From Pseudomonas sp. JQ170C (lineage in GTDB: Bacteria > Pseudomonadota > Gammaproteobacteria > Pseudomonadales > Pseudomonadaceae), in the NCBI RefSeq assembly GCF_035581345.1, contig NZ_CP141608.1, positions 2,386,501-2,450,500 on the forward strand: a DNA stretch of 64,000 nucleotides, read 5' to 3'. Below the pieces are notes generated by a model. That model saw only the letters and a program-made list of their open reading frames with translations, did no database searches and had not been told where the DNA came from. The stretch's first letter is position 1; the number at the start of each line of letters is the position of its first letter. Positions 25,320-33,887 of the stretch are shown here, in pieces. Position numbers and translations under genes: made by a program.

Positions 25320-25342
25320 GTGGGAGCGGGCTTGCCCCGCGA
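25320..25342. repeat. REP element within a longer repeated unit
   Basis: This is the REP core GAGCGGGCTTGCCCCGCG. The surrounding bases 25298-25388 closely match, in inverse orientation, bases 39223-39312, so the mobile or copied unit is about 90 bases rather than the REP alone. The second REP half present in the other copy has decayed here. Confidence 0.88.
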
Positions 25343-25497
25343 TTCTGGCGATCGGCAATGTCTGCCATGCTGCCGTGAGTCTGTCGCGAAGGGCCACAAT
25401 TCCAGTTGGGAAAATGAGTACTCCGCCGCCAGGCCACCCATGCCCAACCCGAACTAACCTTTAGAACGTGACTTCGGCGACCTCTTCAGGATGTGAC

Positions 25498-27057
25498 ATG
25501 AAGCGCTTATGGCCTCTGCCGCTCGATTTGCGCGCACTCATACTCTTTTTTGTTCTGCTGTCAGTGCTTGCCACGCTCTGCAACAGCTTTATCGTCGCCT
25601 ACCGGGTCCAGCGCGATGCGCTGATTCATTCGACGCTCGAATCCAATAACGCTTATGCCGCCAAGCTGGCATCGAGCATTGGCGCGTTTCTTCAGTCGGC
25701 CCAGGGGCGAATGAAATACAGCGCGGATGTCCTGGCTGCTCATTGGAATGAACCGCAAGCGCTTCGTGCTGAGGCAAATCGTTTGCAACGCCAGGATGCG
25801 GACCTGAATGCCATTGCCATAATCGACGCCAGTGGCAGGGTTCTCCAGACGGCACCGGAGGTCTTGAAAACCGAGGGTTCAACGCCGGATTCAACGACCC
25901 TGCAGCAGGCCCTCAGGGAGCACAGCCCCTTGGTCAGCTCGGCTTATACAGCGGCATCCGGCCATTTGGTCATCTTCATTTCTCAGCCCATCGTCACGGC
26001 ATCGGGCCAGTTTCTCGGCGTGATCGGTGCCTCCGTCTATCTCACGCAGGAGAGCGCCTTACATACAGTGATCAGCAGGCACTTCCACCACGAAGGCACC
26101 TTCGTGTTCGTGACCGACGGGAGCGGGCGGCTGCTGTATCACCCCGACCAGCAGCGAATCGGCGAAATCCTCGGTCGAAGCAGTGCAGTGGATGCGGCTT
26201 TGCGGGGCGAGACCGGGTCAATGACTGTTCCAGACGACAAAGGGGGGCAGTTGCTGGCCGGCTACGCACAGGTACCGGATGCCAATTGGGCCGTGATAGC
26301 CATGCAATCTCGGGAGCGAACGCTCGCCCCTCTCACCCCCCTGATGGAGCACATCATCATGGGAATGATTCCGGCAGGCATCGTAGGGTTAGGGTTGATC
26401 CTGGCCGGCACTGTTCTGATCGCACGGCCGCTTCGCCAGCTATCGATCGCCGCGACTCAGTTGATGGCGCCGGAAACCGAGACCCGATTGCTGCGCGTAC
26501 ACGTCTGGTACCGCGATGCCTCTGCTATCCGACGGGCCCTACTCAGCGGCTTCAAACTCCTGCAGCAAAAGCTTGGCCATCTCAGTCATGAAGCGCAGAG
26601 TGATGCGCTGACGGGGCTTGCGAATCGAAGGGCTATGGGGGGGCTTCTCGACATGTTGACGCAGACGGAACAGCCATACGCCGTACTCTCGCTCGATATA
26701 GATCACTTCAAGCGCATAAACGATACCTTTGGCCACGACACGGGTGATATCGCGATCAAGCATGTTGCCGAGGTCTTGAAAAGCAATTCGAGGATCAACG
26801 ATCTGGCCTGTCGTGTCGGCGGCGAAGAGTTTGTCCTGGTTATGCCAGATACGTCTAAAGCCATCGCGATCATCATCGCGGAACGAATCAGGGAAAACAT
26901 AGCGAGTAGCGATGTGCCTACGGTAGGCAAGCTGACGCTGTCCCTTGGGGTGGCTTGTCGAGAGGAGGCATTGACGTCCGTGGCGGTTTTGAAACTGGCC
27001 GATGAGAGGCTTTACCTGGCCAAGCAGGGCGGGCGAAACCGAGTGGTGGCGTCCTAG
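25498..27057 (+). CDS. Membrane diguanylate cyclase (dCache-HAMP-like-GGDEF)
   Basis: A 519-residue inner-membrane c-di-GMP synthase. The first membrane helix is at about residues 12-33 (ALILFFVLLSVLATLCNSF). A periplasmic Cache sensor follows (about 40-270, containing VFVTDGSGRLLYHPD), then the second helix (about 278-302), a short linker, and the GGDEF domain (about 365-519). The active site is GGEEF (about 441-445), intact for catalysis. The inhibitory I-site RxxD is RIND, exactly five residues before it, so product inhibition is expected. SDALTGLANRR and LDIDHFKRINDTFGHDTGD are canonical. ATG 25498 has AGGA upstream. The ligand of the sensor is unknown. Confidence 0.94.
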   Translation: MKRLWPLPLDLRALILFFVLLSVLATLCNSFIVAYRVQRDALIHSTLESNNAYAAKLASSIGAFLQSAQGRMKYSADVLAAHWNEPQALRAEANRLQRQDADLNAIAIIDASGRVLQTAPEVLKTEGSTPDSTTLQQALREHSPLVSSAYTAASGHLVIFISQPIVTASGQFLGVIGASVYLTQESALHTVISRHFHHEGTFVFVTDGSGRLLYHPDQQRIGEILGRSSAVDAALRGETGSMTVPDDKGGQLLAGYAQVPDANWAVIAMQSRERTLAPLTPLMEHIIMGMIPAGIVGLGLILAGTVLIARPLRQLSIAATQLMAPETETRLLRVHVWYRDASAIRRALLSGFKLLQQKLGHLSHEAQSDALTGLANRRAMGGLLDMLTQTEQPYAVLSLDIDHFKRINDTFGHDTGDIAIKHVAEVLKSNSRINDLACRVGGEEFVLVMPDTSKAIAIIIAERIRENIASSDVPTVGKLTLSLGVACREEALTSVAVLKLADERLYLAKQGGRNRVVAS

Positions 27058-27127
27058 ACCGCTGTCTATGTGCTCCCTGGGGCGTCAGCCCGTGATCAGC
27101 CAGAAACGGGCGTTGGCGTTCAGACGC

Positions 27128-27565
27128 TTACAGGCCCTTGAGGTGAAAGCTCAGGTCGCCCGTGAACTCCAGCAGGGAGTAATCGCGAAAGCAAAAACGC
27201 CACGCCTGGTGGACGCGCTCGAATTCGTCGTGGTAACGGCCCGCAGCGATTGGCTGAAGAGCGAGTTCGGTGGTTTGCTGGAGGACGGTGTAGCAGGAAC
27301 GTATCGTCGCCTTGCCGGAGGTTTCATCGACTTCGATGATCGGATTGGTGATGACATGCTTTGTGCGCGGAGTCCCGCATGGATAGATTTTTACGTGTTG
27401 CTTCCAGAGCCGCAGCAGGTCAGCGGCATCAAGAAAGTCTTCGCGGCTCTGGACTTTGATACGTGCATGTCGAAAGAGCGCTGCGGCACCTTCCAGGTCA
27501 CCTGCGTCCATGCTCTCGGCGTAGCGGTAGAGCAGATTGGTAATTTCAATGGCGCTATTGCTCAT
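27128..27565 (-). CDS. SnoaL/NTF2-like protein
   Basis: A 145-residue cone-fold protein of the SnoaL-like/ring-hydroxylating dioxygenase beta type. The N-terminal helix is ITNLLYRYAESMDAGDLEGAAALF, and the barrel strands include KHVITNPIIEVDETSGKATIRSCYTV and HQAWRFCFRDYSLLEFTGDLSFHL. Usual catalytic His/Asp pairs are not certain. Members act as isomerases, dehydratases or have no known role. ATG 27563-27565 follows GGTGAG. It converges on the diguanylate cyclase. No operon partner is visible. Confidence 0.82.
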   Translation of the reverse strand: MSNSAIEITNLLYRYAESMDAGDLEGAAALFRHARIKVQSREDFLDAADLLRLWKQHVKIYPCGTPRTKHVITNPIIEVDETSGKATIRSCYTVLQQTTELALQPIAAGRYHDEFERVHQAWRFCFRDYSLLEFTGDLSFHLKGL

Positions 27566-27738
27566 TACTCACCCTTTCTCACGAATGGCCGCTTGGCCTG
27601 ATGGACCGTGGGACCCGATTGGGCGCCTGGTACGAACACCAAGAAATCATCGCCAACAAGGGGAAATGAGACATCGTCCTTATGGAGGGTCCTCTAGCGT
27701 GTTTCGAGTGAGTTGCCTCGCCGATGCATAAAGGCTCT

Positions 27739-27808
27739 GTGGGAGCGGGCTTGCCCCGCGATTGCGATCTGTCTGTCAGATTGTCTCGCGGGGCAAGCCC
27801 GCTCCCAC
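27739..27808. repeat. Paired inverted REP element
   Basis: Two inverted REP cores (GAGCGGGCTTGCCCCGCG and complement) with a 24-base spacer lie in the 307-base gap between the SnoaL gene and the DUF502 gene. The rest of that gap holds an 18-base match (27840-27857) to the first codons of the DUF3077 gene and nothing else recognisable. Confidence 0.9.
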
Positions 27809-27856
27809 AGCAAGCCCGTTTGTGTCTGGCGACAGGGAAGGTCAGGAACGGGTTTT

Positions 27857-28122
27857 GCCTTCTTGGCGCGGTCTATTCGGATTTCACCGCTTGTTTTTCA
27901 TCCTCATCCAGAATCATCGCCGCCAGCTCCAGCGTTCCGCGGCCTCCACGGCGTAGGCAGGCAATCAGCGACAACCAGGGGATGTCCGTGATGCGTACCT
28001 GTGAGCCCGGTATTGCGCGAACTTCGCCAGCGGTTCCCCCGGCAGGACCGCCGTCAGGCAAATAGACCAATAGCCAATCACCGCGGCTCTCCAGCACCAG
28101 GCCGAAACGAAAACCCTCACCC
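27857..28122. repeat. Duplicated segment, copy 1 (3' end of DUF502 gene)
   Basis: About 265 bases covering the stop codon and last 80 or so codons of the intact DUF502 gene. It matches 33888-34153 with roughly 12 mismatches by hand count (about 95% identity). Confidence 0.9.
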
Positions 28123-28490
28123 TCACTGATCATTCCCACCCGGGCACCTTCGATGTCATCCAGGCCGGCGAAACGGGCGGTGGCGTCCTTTAGCAGTTGG
28201 TAACCCGGCAGGTTGCCCAGCAGCCGATTTTCCAGCGTGCCCAGGGCCCGCGAGGCTATTGCAGTCTTGGCGAGCAAACCCGCGAGAAAGCAAACAAGCC
28301 CCAGGAGGATCACCGTGGCCAGTGTCACTGACGTCACACCGGCAACGCTGAAACCACTGAACCACGGCACCACTTTCTGCACGGGACCGCTGAGTAAGTG
28401 GATGGCCTTTTCGATAAGGATGAACACCAACACCAGCGGCAGTATCAGCAGTAATCCGCCGGCAATCGTGGTCTTGATGAAGCTGAACAT
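27873..28490 (-). CDS. DUF502 inner-membrane protein
   Basis: A 205-residue protein with two N-terminal membrane helices: about residues 7-27 (AGGLLLILPLVLVFILIE) and 52-75 (VTSVTLATVILLGLVCFLAGLL). They are followed by the conserved DUF502 cytoplasmic region (ENRLLGNLPGYQLLKDATARFAG, VLESRGDWLLVYLPDGGPAGGTAGEV). AGGAGG lies close upstream of ATG 28488-28490. The C-terminus ends in acidic EDEK. The function is unknown; plant relatives are chloroplast/ER proteins. The 3' third of the gene also exists as a broken copy near 34 kb. It lies 35 bases downstream of the FadL-type gene and may be its operon partner. Confidence 0.88.
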   Translation of the reverse strand: MFSFIKTTIAGGLLLILPLVLVFILIEKAIHLLSGPVQKVVPWFSGFSVAGVTSVTLATVILLGLVCFLAGLLAKTAIASRALGTLENRLLGNLPGYQLLKDATARFAGLDDIEGARVGMISEGEGFRFGLVLESRGDWLLVYLPDGGPAGGTAGEVRAIPGSQVRITDIPWLSLIACLRRGGRGTLELAAMILDEDEKQAVKSE

Positions 28491-28524
28491 GAGGCCTCCT
28501 GCGCTGGGCTGTTCGGGGGCAGGC

Positions 28525-29826
28525 TTAGAATCGCCAGGTGGCACCCGCACCGAGGATATGCAGTGCGGCATTGCGATAAGTGCCCGACAGGGTGGTGCCT
28601 GATCGCGCCTTGGTCTGATTCACATCCATGTCGCCAAGCCAAATCAGTGTGTAGGCGGCGTGCAGGTCCAGGCCTTCGTCCACCTGATAGTTGACCCCCG
28701 TAGCCAATCGCCAGGCTTCTCCCATGGGGTTGTCAACGGTGCGATCCTTGTCGTCCACCGCCGAACTGTCATAGCCCAAGCCCATGTTCAGGCGCAGGCG
28801 CGGGTTGATCTGGTACTGGGCCCCCACGGAGGCATGCCAGGTGTCCTTGTACTGGCGGTCGACGGTGCGACTGACGCCCAAGGCGTCTGCATCCACCTCG
28901 ACGCCGATGTTGCCGAACTCGCTCCAGTCTTGCCAGCCAAGGCTACCCAGCAGCTTCCACTGGGCATTGAGGTCGTGGGCGACGCTCAGCAATGCGGTTT
29001 GTGGGACCGCCATGTCCAGCTCCAGAGAGTCGGCTCCCAGGCGGTTCAATGCCGTGTTGATGATCAGGTTGTCGACCTTGTGCACGCTCGGTTTGTCCTT
29101 GAACTCCAGGTCGATCTTGCTGGTGTAGGCGAAACCGATTTGCGTGCGTTCGCTCAGTTTGTACAGCAGCCCCAGATTGACCCCGGTGCCGACATCCGTG
29201 TCTTTGTATTCGAGCTGGCCATCGGGACGATCCAGCAGTCCGAGCAGGTTGTTGTTGATGGCCATCTCGTTGCGGTAGTAGGCAACCATGATGCGCGGGC
29301 CAATGCCCATAGACAGGTCATCGGTAAATTTGTACGCCAACGTCGGTTGGAACGACACGCCGATGATCGCCGCTTCCTGGTTGAAGTAACGCCCCGCCCA
29401 ATCGTCGTCGTAGTCCAGGGCCAGGCCAAAGTTGCCGTACATGCCAAAGCCAATCGCCGAACGCTCGTCGATCTGGTGACTGATGAACAGACTGGCACCG
29501 GGCAGGTACTGCAGGGCGTTGCCGCCTTCGTTGCCGTCGAACTGGTTGCGACTGTCGCGGGAAAAACCCATGTCGCCGAGGATGACCTGCGCATTGGCGC
29601 TGACCTGAGTGCCCTGCAACTCGACGATACCCGCGGGGTTGCTCATCAATACGCTAGGGTCGGTTGCCAGCGCGGCCGCGCCGGCGTTGGCAAGGCCATT
29701 GCTTTCTTGCCCGGCCTCGTAGATCAGAATCCCACCGGCCAAGGCGTCACTGCTCAGTACCCACAAGCTGAACGCCAGACCGGTAAGGCGCAAGCCATGG
29801 TTGAGATCACGCGTGGTTGACTTCAT
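28525..29826 (-). CDS. FadL/OmpP1-family outer-membrane transporter
   Basis: A 433-residue outer-membrane channel for hydrophobic substrates such as long-chain fatty acids or aromatic compounds. A signal peptide is seen at about residues 1-30 (LTGLAFSLWVLSSDALA). The FadL N-terminal hatch signature is GGILIYEAGQESNGLANAGAAALATDPS with NPAG. The barrel ends in terminal Phe (GAGATWRF). GAGGAGG lies 4-5 bases before ATG 29824-29826. It is followed by DUF502 and preceded 70 bases upstream by a DUF3313 lipoprotein and then an alkylsulfatase, all on the minus strand. This could form an uptake-and-desulfation set for alkyl sulfates; that link is inference. Confidence 0.92.
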   Translation of the reverse strand: MKSTTRDLNHGLRLTGLAFSLWVLSSDALAGGILIYEAGQESNGLANAGAAALATDPSVLMSNPAGIVELQGTQVSANAQVILGDMGFSRDSRNQFDGNEGGNALQYLPGASLFISHQIDERSAIGFGMYGNFGLALDYDDDWAGRYFNQEAAIIGVSFQPTLAYKFTDDLSMGIGPRIMVAYYRNEMAINNNLLGLLDRPDGQLEYKDTDVGTGVNLGLLYKLSERTQIGFAYTSKIDLEFKDKPSVHKVDNLIINTALNRLGADSLELDMAVPQTALLSVAHDLNAQWKLLGSLGWQDWSEFGNIGVEVDADALGVSRTVDRQYKDTWHASVGAQYQINPRLRLNMGLGYDSSAVDDKDRTVDNPMGEAWRLATGVNYQVDEGLDLHAAYTLIWLGDMDVNQTKARSGTTLSGTYRNAALHILGAGATWRF

Positions 29827-29859
29827 CAAGCCTCCTCAAGGTCAATCCGTTGATGGCGA

Positions 29860-29880
29860 CCTGCCGACAGCATCGGCAGG
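29860..29880 (-). terminator. Hairpin between DUF3313 and FadL genes
   Basis: The perfect 8-bp stem CCTGCCGA/TCGGCAGG has a 5-base loop and lies 15 bases after the DUF3313 stop. No U-tract follows, so it is a processing or attenuation structure at most. Confidence 0.5.
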
Positions 29881-29895
29881 CCGAGGGGCCAGGTC

Positions 29896-30570
29896 TTAGT
29901 GTTTGGTCTTGAGCTGCTCGAACGATTTGACGATGTCGATCGCCCAGCCATCGAGCACTGCCTTGGCGTCTTTGGCGGTCATCACCTGATCGGAGTTGTC
30001 GAGGTCGGCACCGGCACCTTTGCGCACCACCTGGGCAACGACTTTGTTGTTGCTGGCATCGAGGAACTGCGCTTCAGTCGACAGGCTGGTGTCCTGATCG
30101 CGAATACCAGTGGCAGTGCTGACACCCGCAGCGAGCAGTGCGATCGGGATCACTTCATACGGGCGCAGGCCCTTGGTCTTGGCGCTTACCGCGGTAATCG
30201 CCGGCCGCACCACCAACACACCTGGGCCTGGGCCTTTAGCCAAAGGCAAGACTTTGGAGAACTGGGTTTGCAGGGCCTGGTTGTAATACTGGGTGATGCC
30301 TTGCAAGGTGGAATCCGGGATCTTCTCCGTCGCCTGTGGCTTGGGGTAGAGCTGGCTTGGCTCGACATAGACGCTGCTGAACTTGTTGGCGTCGATTTTC
30401 GGGTCGATCCAGCGCATGACCGCTGCACCCGACGGTGATTTTTCTTCCTTCAGGGCACTGTAGTCCTTGAGAAAACCGGAATACTGGTCGGGCTCGACAT
30501 ATTTGCTGGCGCAGCCGGAGAGCGCCAGGGAAGCCACACACAACGCTGCAGCAAAGGATTTAACCTGCAT
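29896..30570 (-). CDS. DUF3313 lipoprotein
   Basis: A 224-residue lipoprotein with signal and lipobox LALSGC (Cys19). The mature part matches DUF3313: DQYSGFLKDYSALKE, MRWIDPKIDANKFSSVYVEPSQLYP, VVRPAITAVSAKTKGLRPYEVIPIALLAAG and a C-terminal DAKAVLDGWA. Position +2 is Ala, so outer-membrane sorting is likely. The function of DUF3313 is unknown. It sits between the alkylsulfatase (upstream) and the FadL channel (downstream). A second DUF3313-type lipoprotein of divergent sequence is encoded at 39742-40512 beside an arylsulfatase cluster. Confidence 0.88.
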   Translation of the reverse strand: MQVKSFAAALCVASLALSGCASKYVEPDQYSGFLKDYSALKEEKSPSGAAVMRWIDPKIDANKFSSVYVEPSQLYPKPQATEKIPDSTLQGITQYYNQALQTQFSKVLPLAKGPGPGVLVVRPAITAVSAKTKGLRPYEVIPIALLAAGVSTATGIRDQDTSLSTEAQFLDASNNKVVAQVVRKGAGADLDNSDQVMTAKDAKAVLDGWAIDIVKSFEQLKTKH

Positions 30571-30632
30571 GGTAGAACTCCGATTTAACTAACTGGTTTA
30601 AGTCTGAAACGGCAAACATCAGCGACTCTATG

Positions 30633-30691
30633 GCGTGGCGGCAGCAATCCATTTGCCGCCGCCACGCGCCGTAATCAACGCATTACGGCGT
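30633..30691 (-). terminator. Two tandem hairpins at the alkylsulfatase 3' end
   Basis: The first stem, CGCCGTAAT/ATTACGGCG with a 6-base loop, overlaps the stop codon region. The second stem, GCGTGGCGGC against GCCGCCACGC, follows at once on the minus strand. There is no U-tract, so these probably protect the mRNA 3' end or terminate weakly. Confidence 0.55.
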
Positions 30692-32704
30692 CACGATGTT
30701 GAACCAGAAGTCGAAGTTGTCCATGTAGCTCATCAACTCCTCAAGCTTGCCCTCGTTGCCTTCAACCTTGATGTCACCCGAACCTTTCGCGTCTTTGAGC
30801 GTGGTCTGTTTGAGCATCAGATTGTTCAGCGTGTCGCGGGTAAGGGTGATGGTTGCGTCGGCATCTTTCGATTGCACGCCTTCGGTGTGGTTGAGTACAC
30901 CGTTGACCATCTCCAGCGTGTATTTCTGCTTCAGATCAGTGAAGTCGAGGTTGAGGGTGATGTGCTTGCCTTCCACCTCAGGCGCTTTCAGGCGCATGGC
31001 CAGGTAGTCGAAGAACAGGTCCAGGTCCATCGCCTTGACGGTGTCGGGGCTGGCGGTGTCGGGCGTCGGCAGTTTCTGCACGCCGTTGCGAAGCTCCTGT
31101 GCGCCGGTCAGGTAGAAGTTGCGCCACGGTCCGCTTTCGGCCTGGTAGCCCAGTTGCTCTAGGGCGTCGGCCTGCAGGTTTTTCGCCGCCTGGTTGGTGG
31201 GCTCGGCGAAGACCACGTTGTTTACAACCTTGGCCACCCAGCGGAAGTCACCCTTGTCGTAGTACTCCTTGGCTTTTTTCAGCACGGCATCGGCGCCGCC
31301 CATCATCTCGACAAAACGCTTGGCCTCTTCTTCCGGCGGCAGTTCCCACAGCGTGGCGGGGTTGCCGATGAACCAGCCCAGGTGCAGCACGTAGGTAGCC
31401 TTGACGTTGTGGTTCAGCGAGCCGTAATAGCCGCGGTTGGAGAAGCGGTTGGCAATCGACTTGGGCAGTTTCACCTGCTCGGCGATTTCGGTCATGGTGT
31501 ACCCCTTGTTGGCCAGACGCAGGGTTTCGTCGTTGATGAAGCGGTACATGTCACGTTGCGAGGACAGCTGGTCCTTCACTTCCTTGTTGCCCCAGACCGG
31601 CCAGTGGTGCATGGCATACATCACCTGAACGTCGTCGCCCCACATCTTCAGCGCTTCGTTGAGGTACTTCGACCACGGCAGCGGCTCGCGGATTTTCGCG
31701 CCACGCAGCGAGTAGGTGTTGTGCAGGGTATGGGTGGAGTCTTCGGCCGTGTTGAGGGCCTTTTTCTCCTTGATGTAATAGAGCATCTCGGCCGGCGCCT
31801 CGCTGCCCGGCGCGTAGAGGAACTCATAGGTGAGGCCGTCGATAACGTGCTTCTCGCCGGTCTTCTCGATGATGTCTGTCGGCGGGATGAGGGTCACGGT
31901 ACCGGCAGAGGTGGTAGTACCCAGGCCTGCGCCCAACTGGCCGGTGGCATTGGGTGGCAGCAGGTTACCGTACATGTAGCTGGCGCGACGGCTCATGGCG
32001 GTACCCGCCATGACGTTCTCCGCTACCGCGTGCTCCAGGAAGCCCTTGGGTGCATAAACCTTGACCTTGCCGGCCTTGACGTCTTCTTCGTTGATCACAC
32101 CGCGCACACCGCCGTAGTGGTCAACGTGGCTGTGGGTGTAGATCACCGCCACCACGGGCTTTTTCGGCCGGTGCTTGTAGTAGAGCTCGAGCGCCGCCTT
32201 GGCGGTTTCGCTGGAAATCAGCGGGTCGAAGATGGTGATACCGTCCTTGCCTTCGACGATGGTCATGTTCGACAAGTCGTAGTTGCGCACCTGGTAGATG
32301 CCATCGGTGACTTCAAACAGACCAGAGATGTTGATCAGTTGCGATTGACGCCAGAGGCTGGGGTTGGTGGTATCAGGCGCTACTTCGCCTTCCTTGATAA
32401 ACGCATACTTGGCCGGGTCCCAGATTACATTGCCTGACTTGCCCTTGATGACCTCGGAAGGTAGCGGGGCAATGAAGCCTTTATGGGCCAACTCGAAAGA
32501 TGTCTTGTCATTGAACGGAAGTTCCTTGAGCAAGGCGTTATTGGCCGCCTTAGTGGCCTCCGTCGCGGGTTTCGGTTGCTCTGCCGCCATCGCTTCGGTG
32601 GCCAGCGCGAGCGCTACGACCAGTGAGCAGGTCATGCCCGCCACTTTGCGTGTTTTCGACCCACCAAGAGGGAAGAATTGCCCTAACGTCATCTCCAAAC
32701 TCAT
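30683..32704 (-). CDS. Secreted metallo-beta-lactamase-type alkylsulfatase (SdsA1-like)
   Basis: A 673-residue exported zinc enzyme that splits alkyl sulfates such as dodecyl sulfate to alcohol and sulfate. A signal peptide ends near residue 41 (LVVALALATEAMA). The metal site is THSHVDHYGG (H191, H193, D195, H196). The second half of the metal site is in EDSTHTLHN and AMHHWPVWG. A dimerisation domain (about 420-540) and a C-terminal SCP2-like lipid-binding domain (about 550-673) follow, as in SdsA1 of P. aeruginosa. AGGAGC lies 5-8 bases before ATG 32702-32704. FadL and DUF3313 genes downstream suggest a combined alkyl-sulfate utilisation locus. Confidence 0.93.
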   Translation of the reverse strand: MSLEMTLGQFFPLGGSKTRKVAGMTCSLVVALALATEAMAAEQPKPATEATKAANNALLKELPFNDKTSFELAHKGFIAPLPSEVIKGKSGNVIWDPAKYAFIKEGEVAPDTTNPSLWRQSQLINISGLFEVTDGIYQVRNYDLSNMTIVEGKDGITIFDPLISSETAKAALELYYKHRPKKPVVAVIYTHSHVDHYGGVRGVINEEDVKAGKVKVYAPKGFLEHAVAENVMAGTAMSRRASYMYGNLLPPNATGQLGAGLGTTTSAGTVTLIPPTDIIEKTGEKHVIDGLTYEFLYAPGSEAPAEMLYYIKEKKALNTAEDSTHTLHNTYSLRGAKIREPLPWSKYLNEALKMWGDDVQVMYAMHHWPVWGNKEVKDQLSSQRDMYRFINDETLRLANKGYTMTEIAEQVKLPKSIANRFSNRGYYGSLNHNVKATYVLHLGWFIGNPATLWELPPEEEAKRFVEMMGGADAVLKKAKEYYDKGDFRWVAKVVNNVVFAEPTNQAAKNLQADALEQLGYQAESGPWRNFYLTGAQELRNGVQKLPTPDTASPDTVKAMDLDLFFDYLAMRLKAPEVEGKHITLNLDFTDLKQKYTLEMVNGVLNHTEGVQSKDADATITLTRDTLNNLMLKQTTLKDAKGSGDIKVEGNEGKLEELMSYMDNFDFWFNIVTP

Positions 32705-32966
32705 CTCTATGCTCCTGCTAGTCGGAAATCGCACTACCAAACCGGTAAACGCGAGCACAGGTAAACCTAGTAGTTTCTCGATGAATGGCGAATTTTCTGA
32801 CGAGAAAGTCAGAACCGTAACTGTCAGAGTTTTCGGGTGAGCTCAGTGCGCACGACTGAAGAGCGCAGTAAAAGCTGAAGGCTAAAACGTTTAAGCCCGT
32901 GCAGGAAAAATAATGCTTTTGTTGTTCGACAGCGCATTGCCCAATTGAGACTTTAATCACATCTGG

Positions 32967-33159
32967 GTGTAACCCTGAGCCAGTTACTCAGCGTTGGCAG
33001 CCGGTTATTGGCGGTGAAGTTTGGCGCGTGATATTAGTTGGCCATATTGCTAATGGCGCTCTAGAGTTGGTCTTTAGCGTTGCGGTTACCTTGTTATTCA
33101 GCTCCCTGTTGTAGGACTTGTTCAAGTTCCCCAACCCCGCATCCTGTGTGTCTGCAGAA
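32967..33159. repeat. Diverged intergenic repeat, copy A
   Basis: About 190 bases that align along their length with 39399-39567. Shared blocks include AGCGTTGGC, TTAGTTGGCCA, CGTTGCGGTTA, TTGTTATTCA and TGTGTGTCTGCAGAA. The copy lies in the 507-base gap upstream of the alkylsulfatase and downstream of DUF3077. The rest of the gap (32705-32966) holds the alkylsulfatase promoter region and nothing else recognised. Confidence 0.7.
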
Positions 33160-33173
33160 TCTAAAGTCATCTT

Positions 33174-33196
33174 GCAAAGGGCCGCATCGGCGGCCC
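33174..33196 (-). terminator. Terminator-like hairpin after DUF3077
   Basis: The perfect stem GGGCCGC/GCGGCCC has a 4-base loop and is followed on the minus strand by TTTGC. It lies 16 bases beyond the DUF3077 stop. A near copy of this hairpin without the gene occurs at 45440-45457. Confidence 0.65.
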
Positions 33197-33211
33197 TGGG
33201 TCAACCGACCG

Positions 33212-33556
33212 TCACTCCTTCACTGCAGCGTGAACGGCCTGCACGGAGCGACGCAGCACCGCAGACGTCGCCGCCCGCGCTTCCACTTCATCCAGCAATG
33301 CCTCGATCAGCGCAAGGCTCATTTCCAGCGTGTGCTGCGAACCCCAGAGCAGGTTGCGAACCTCGGGCTCGACCCGCTCACAGGCTTGGGCGGTGGTCTG
33401 GTAGGCACTTTTGATCAGGATGGAGGCATGGACCAGGGCGTCTTCGGACGAGACACCGGCACGTACAGCGAACAGCGGTTCGTGGCTGCCGTTGCAGGAG
33501 CCGAAGGTGGTGGAGGTCTGGGTGGTGAGGGGAGGGTCAGGAACGGGTTTTGTCAT
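33212..33556 (-). CDS. DUF3077 domain protein
   Basis: A 114-residue cytoplasmic protein. The DUF3077 core is LFAVRAGVSSEDALVHASILIKSAYQTTAQACE, followed by helices (LLWGSQHTLEMSLALIEALLDEVEARA). The family is small, abundant in Pseudomonas, often present in many paralogues and of unknown function. AAGGAG lies 7-8 bases before ATG 33554-33556, inside a sequence that can pair with the upstream leader. The leader (33557-33800) is highly structured and resembles an antisense-controlled mRNA. A terminator-like hairpin follows. Confidence 0.82.
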   Translation of the reverse strand: MTKPVPDPPLTTQTSTTFGSCNGSHEPLFAVRAGVSSEDALVHASILIKSAYQTTAQACERVEPEVRNLLWGSQHTLEMSLALIEALLDEVEARAATSAVLRRSVQAVHAAVKE

Positions 33557-33800
33557 TGTGTAGCTCCTTGATTGGTGGAGCCGCCACGTATCGCTACCAA
33601 ACGAATGGGTGGCGGCTGTACGCAGGTTGGTAGACCGGGAATCAAGGAAACCGGCGCGCACGAATGCGCCCTACGCACAGCCGCCATAACACGAAAAAGC
33701 GGGCACAAAAAAAAGCGCCAGCTGAATCGGATGGGGCGCTTGTGCGCCTTGATTCTCTCCCGGGCTACCAAACCCGGTCGCTGGATTTACAGCGACAGCG
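33557..33800 (-). ncRNA. Structured leader with candidate terminated antisense small RNA (C4-like)
   Basis: On the minus strand the order is as follows. A hairpin TCGCTG/CAGCGA lies at 33778-33795 and a hairpin CCGGG/CCCGG at 33760-33777 with loop TTTGGTAG. The single-stranded element GAATCAAGG is at 33747-33755. A terminator AGCGCC...GGCGCT with eight T residues is at 33707-33741. Next come the target blocks CCTTGATTC (33639-33647) and CTACCAACC (33625-33633), a hairpin AGCCGCCAC/GTGGCGGCT (33579-33617), and the Shine-Dalgarno region AATCAAGGAG (33564-33573). The first RNA of about 95 bases is complementary to both target blocks, and the first block is also complementary to the Shine-Dalgarno region. 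The layout recalls phage C4 antisense RNA. No protein is supported here. Confidence 0.6.
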
Positions 33801-33887
33801 AGGAGGGTAGCGGGGTCGGGGGAGGGATTCAAGGGGCAGGGTATGGCGTCAGCGAATTGAACAGCATCACTTCGTTTCTGCCGCGCG

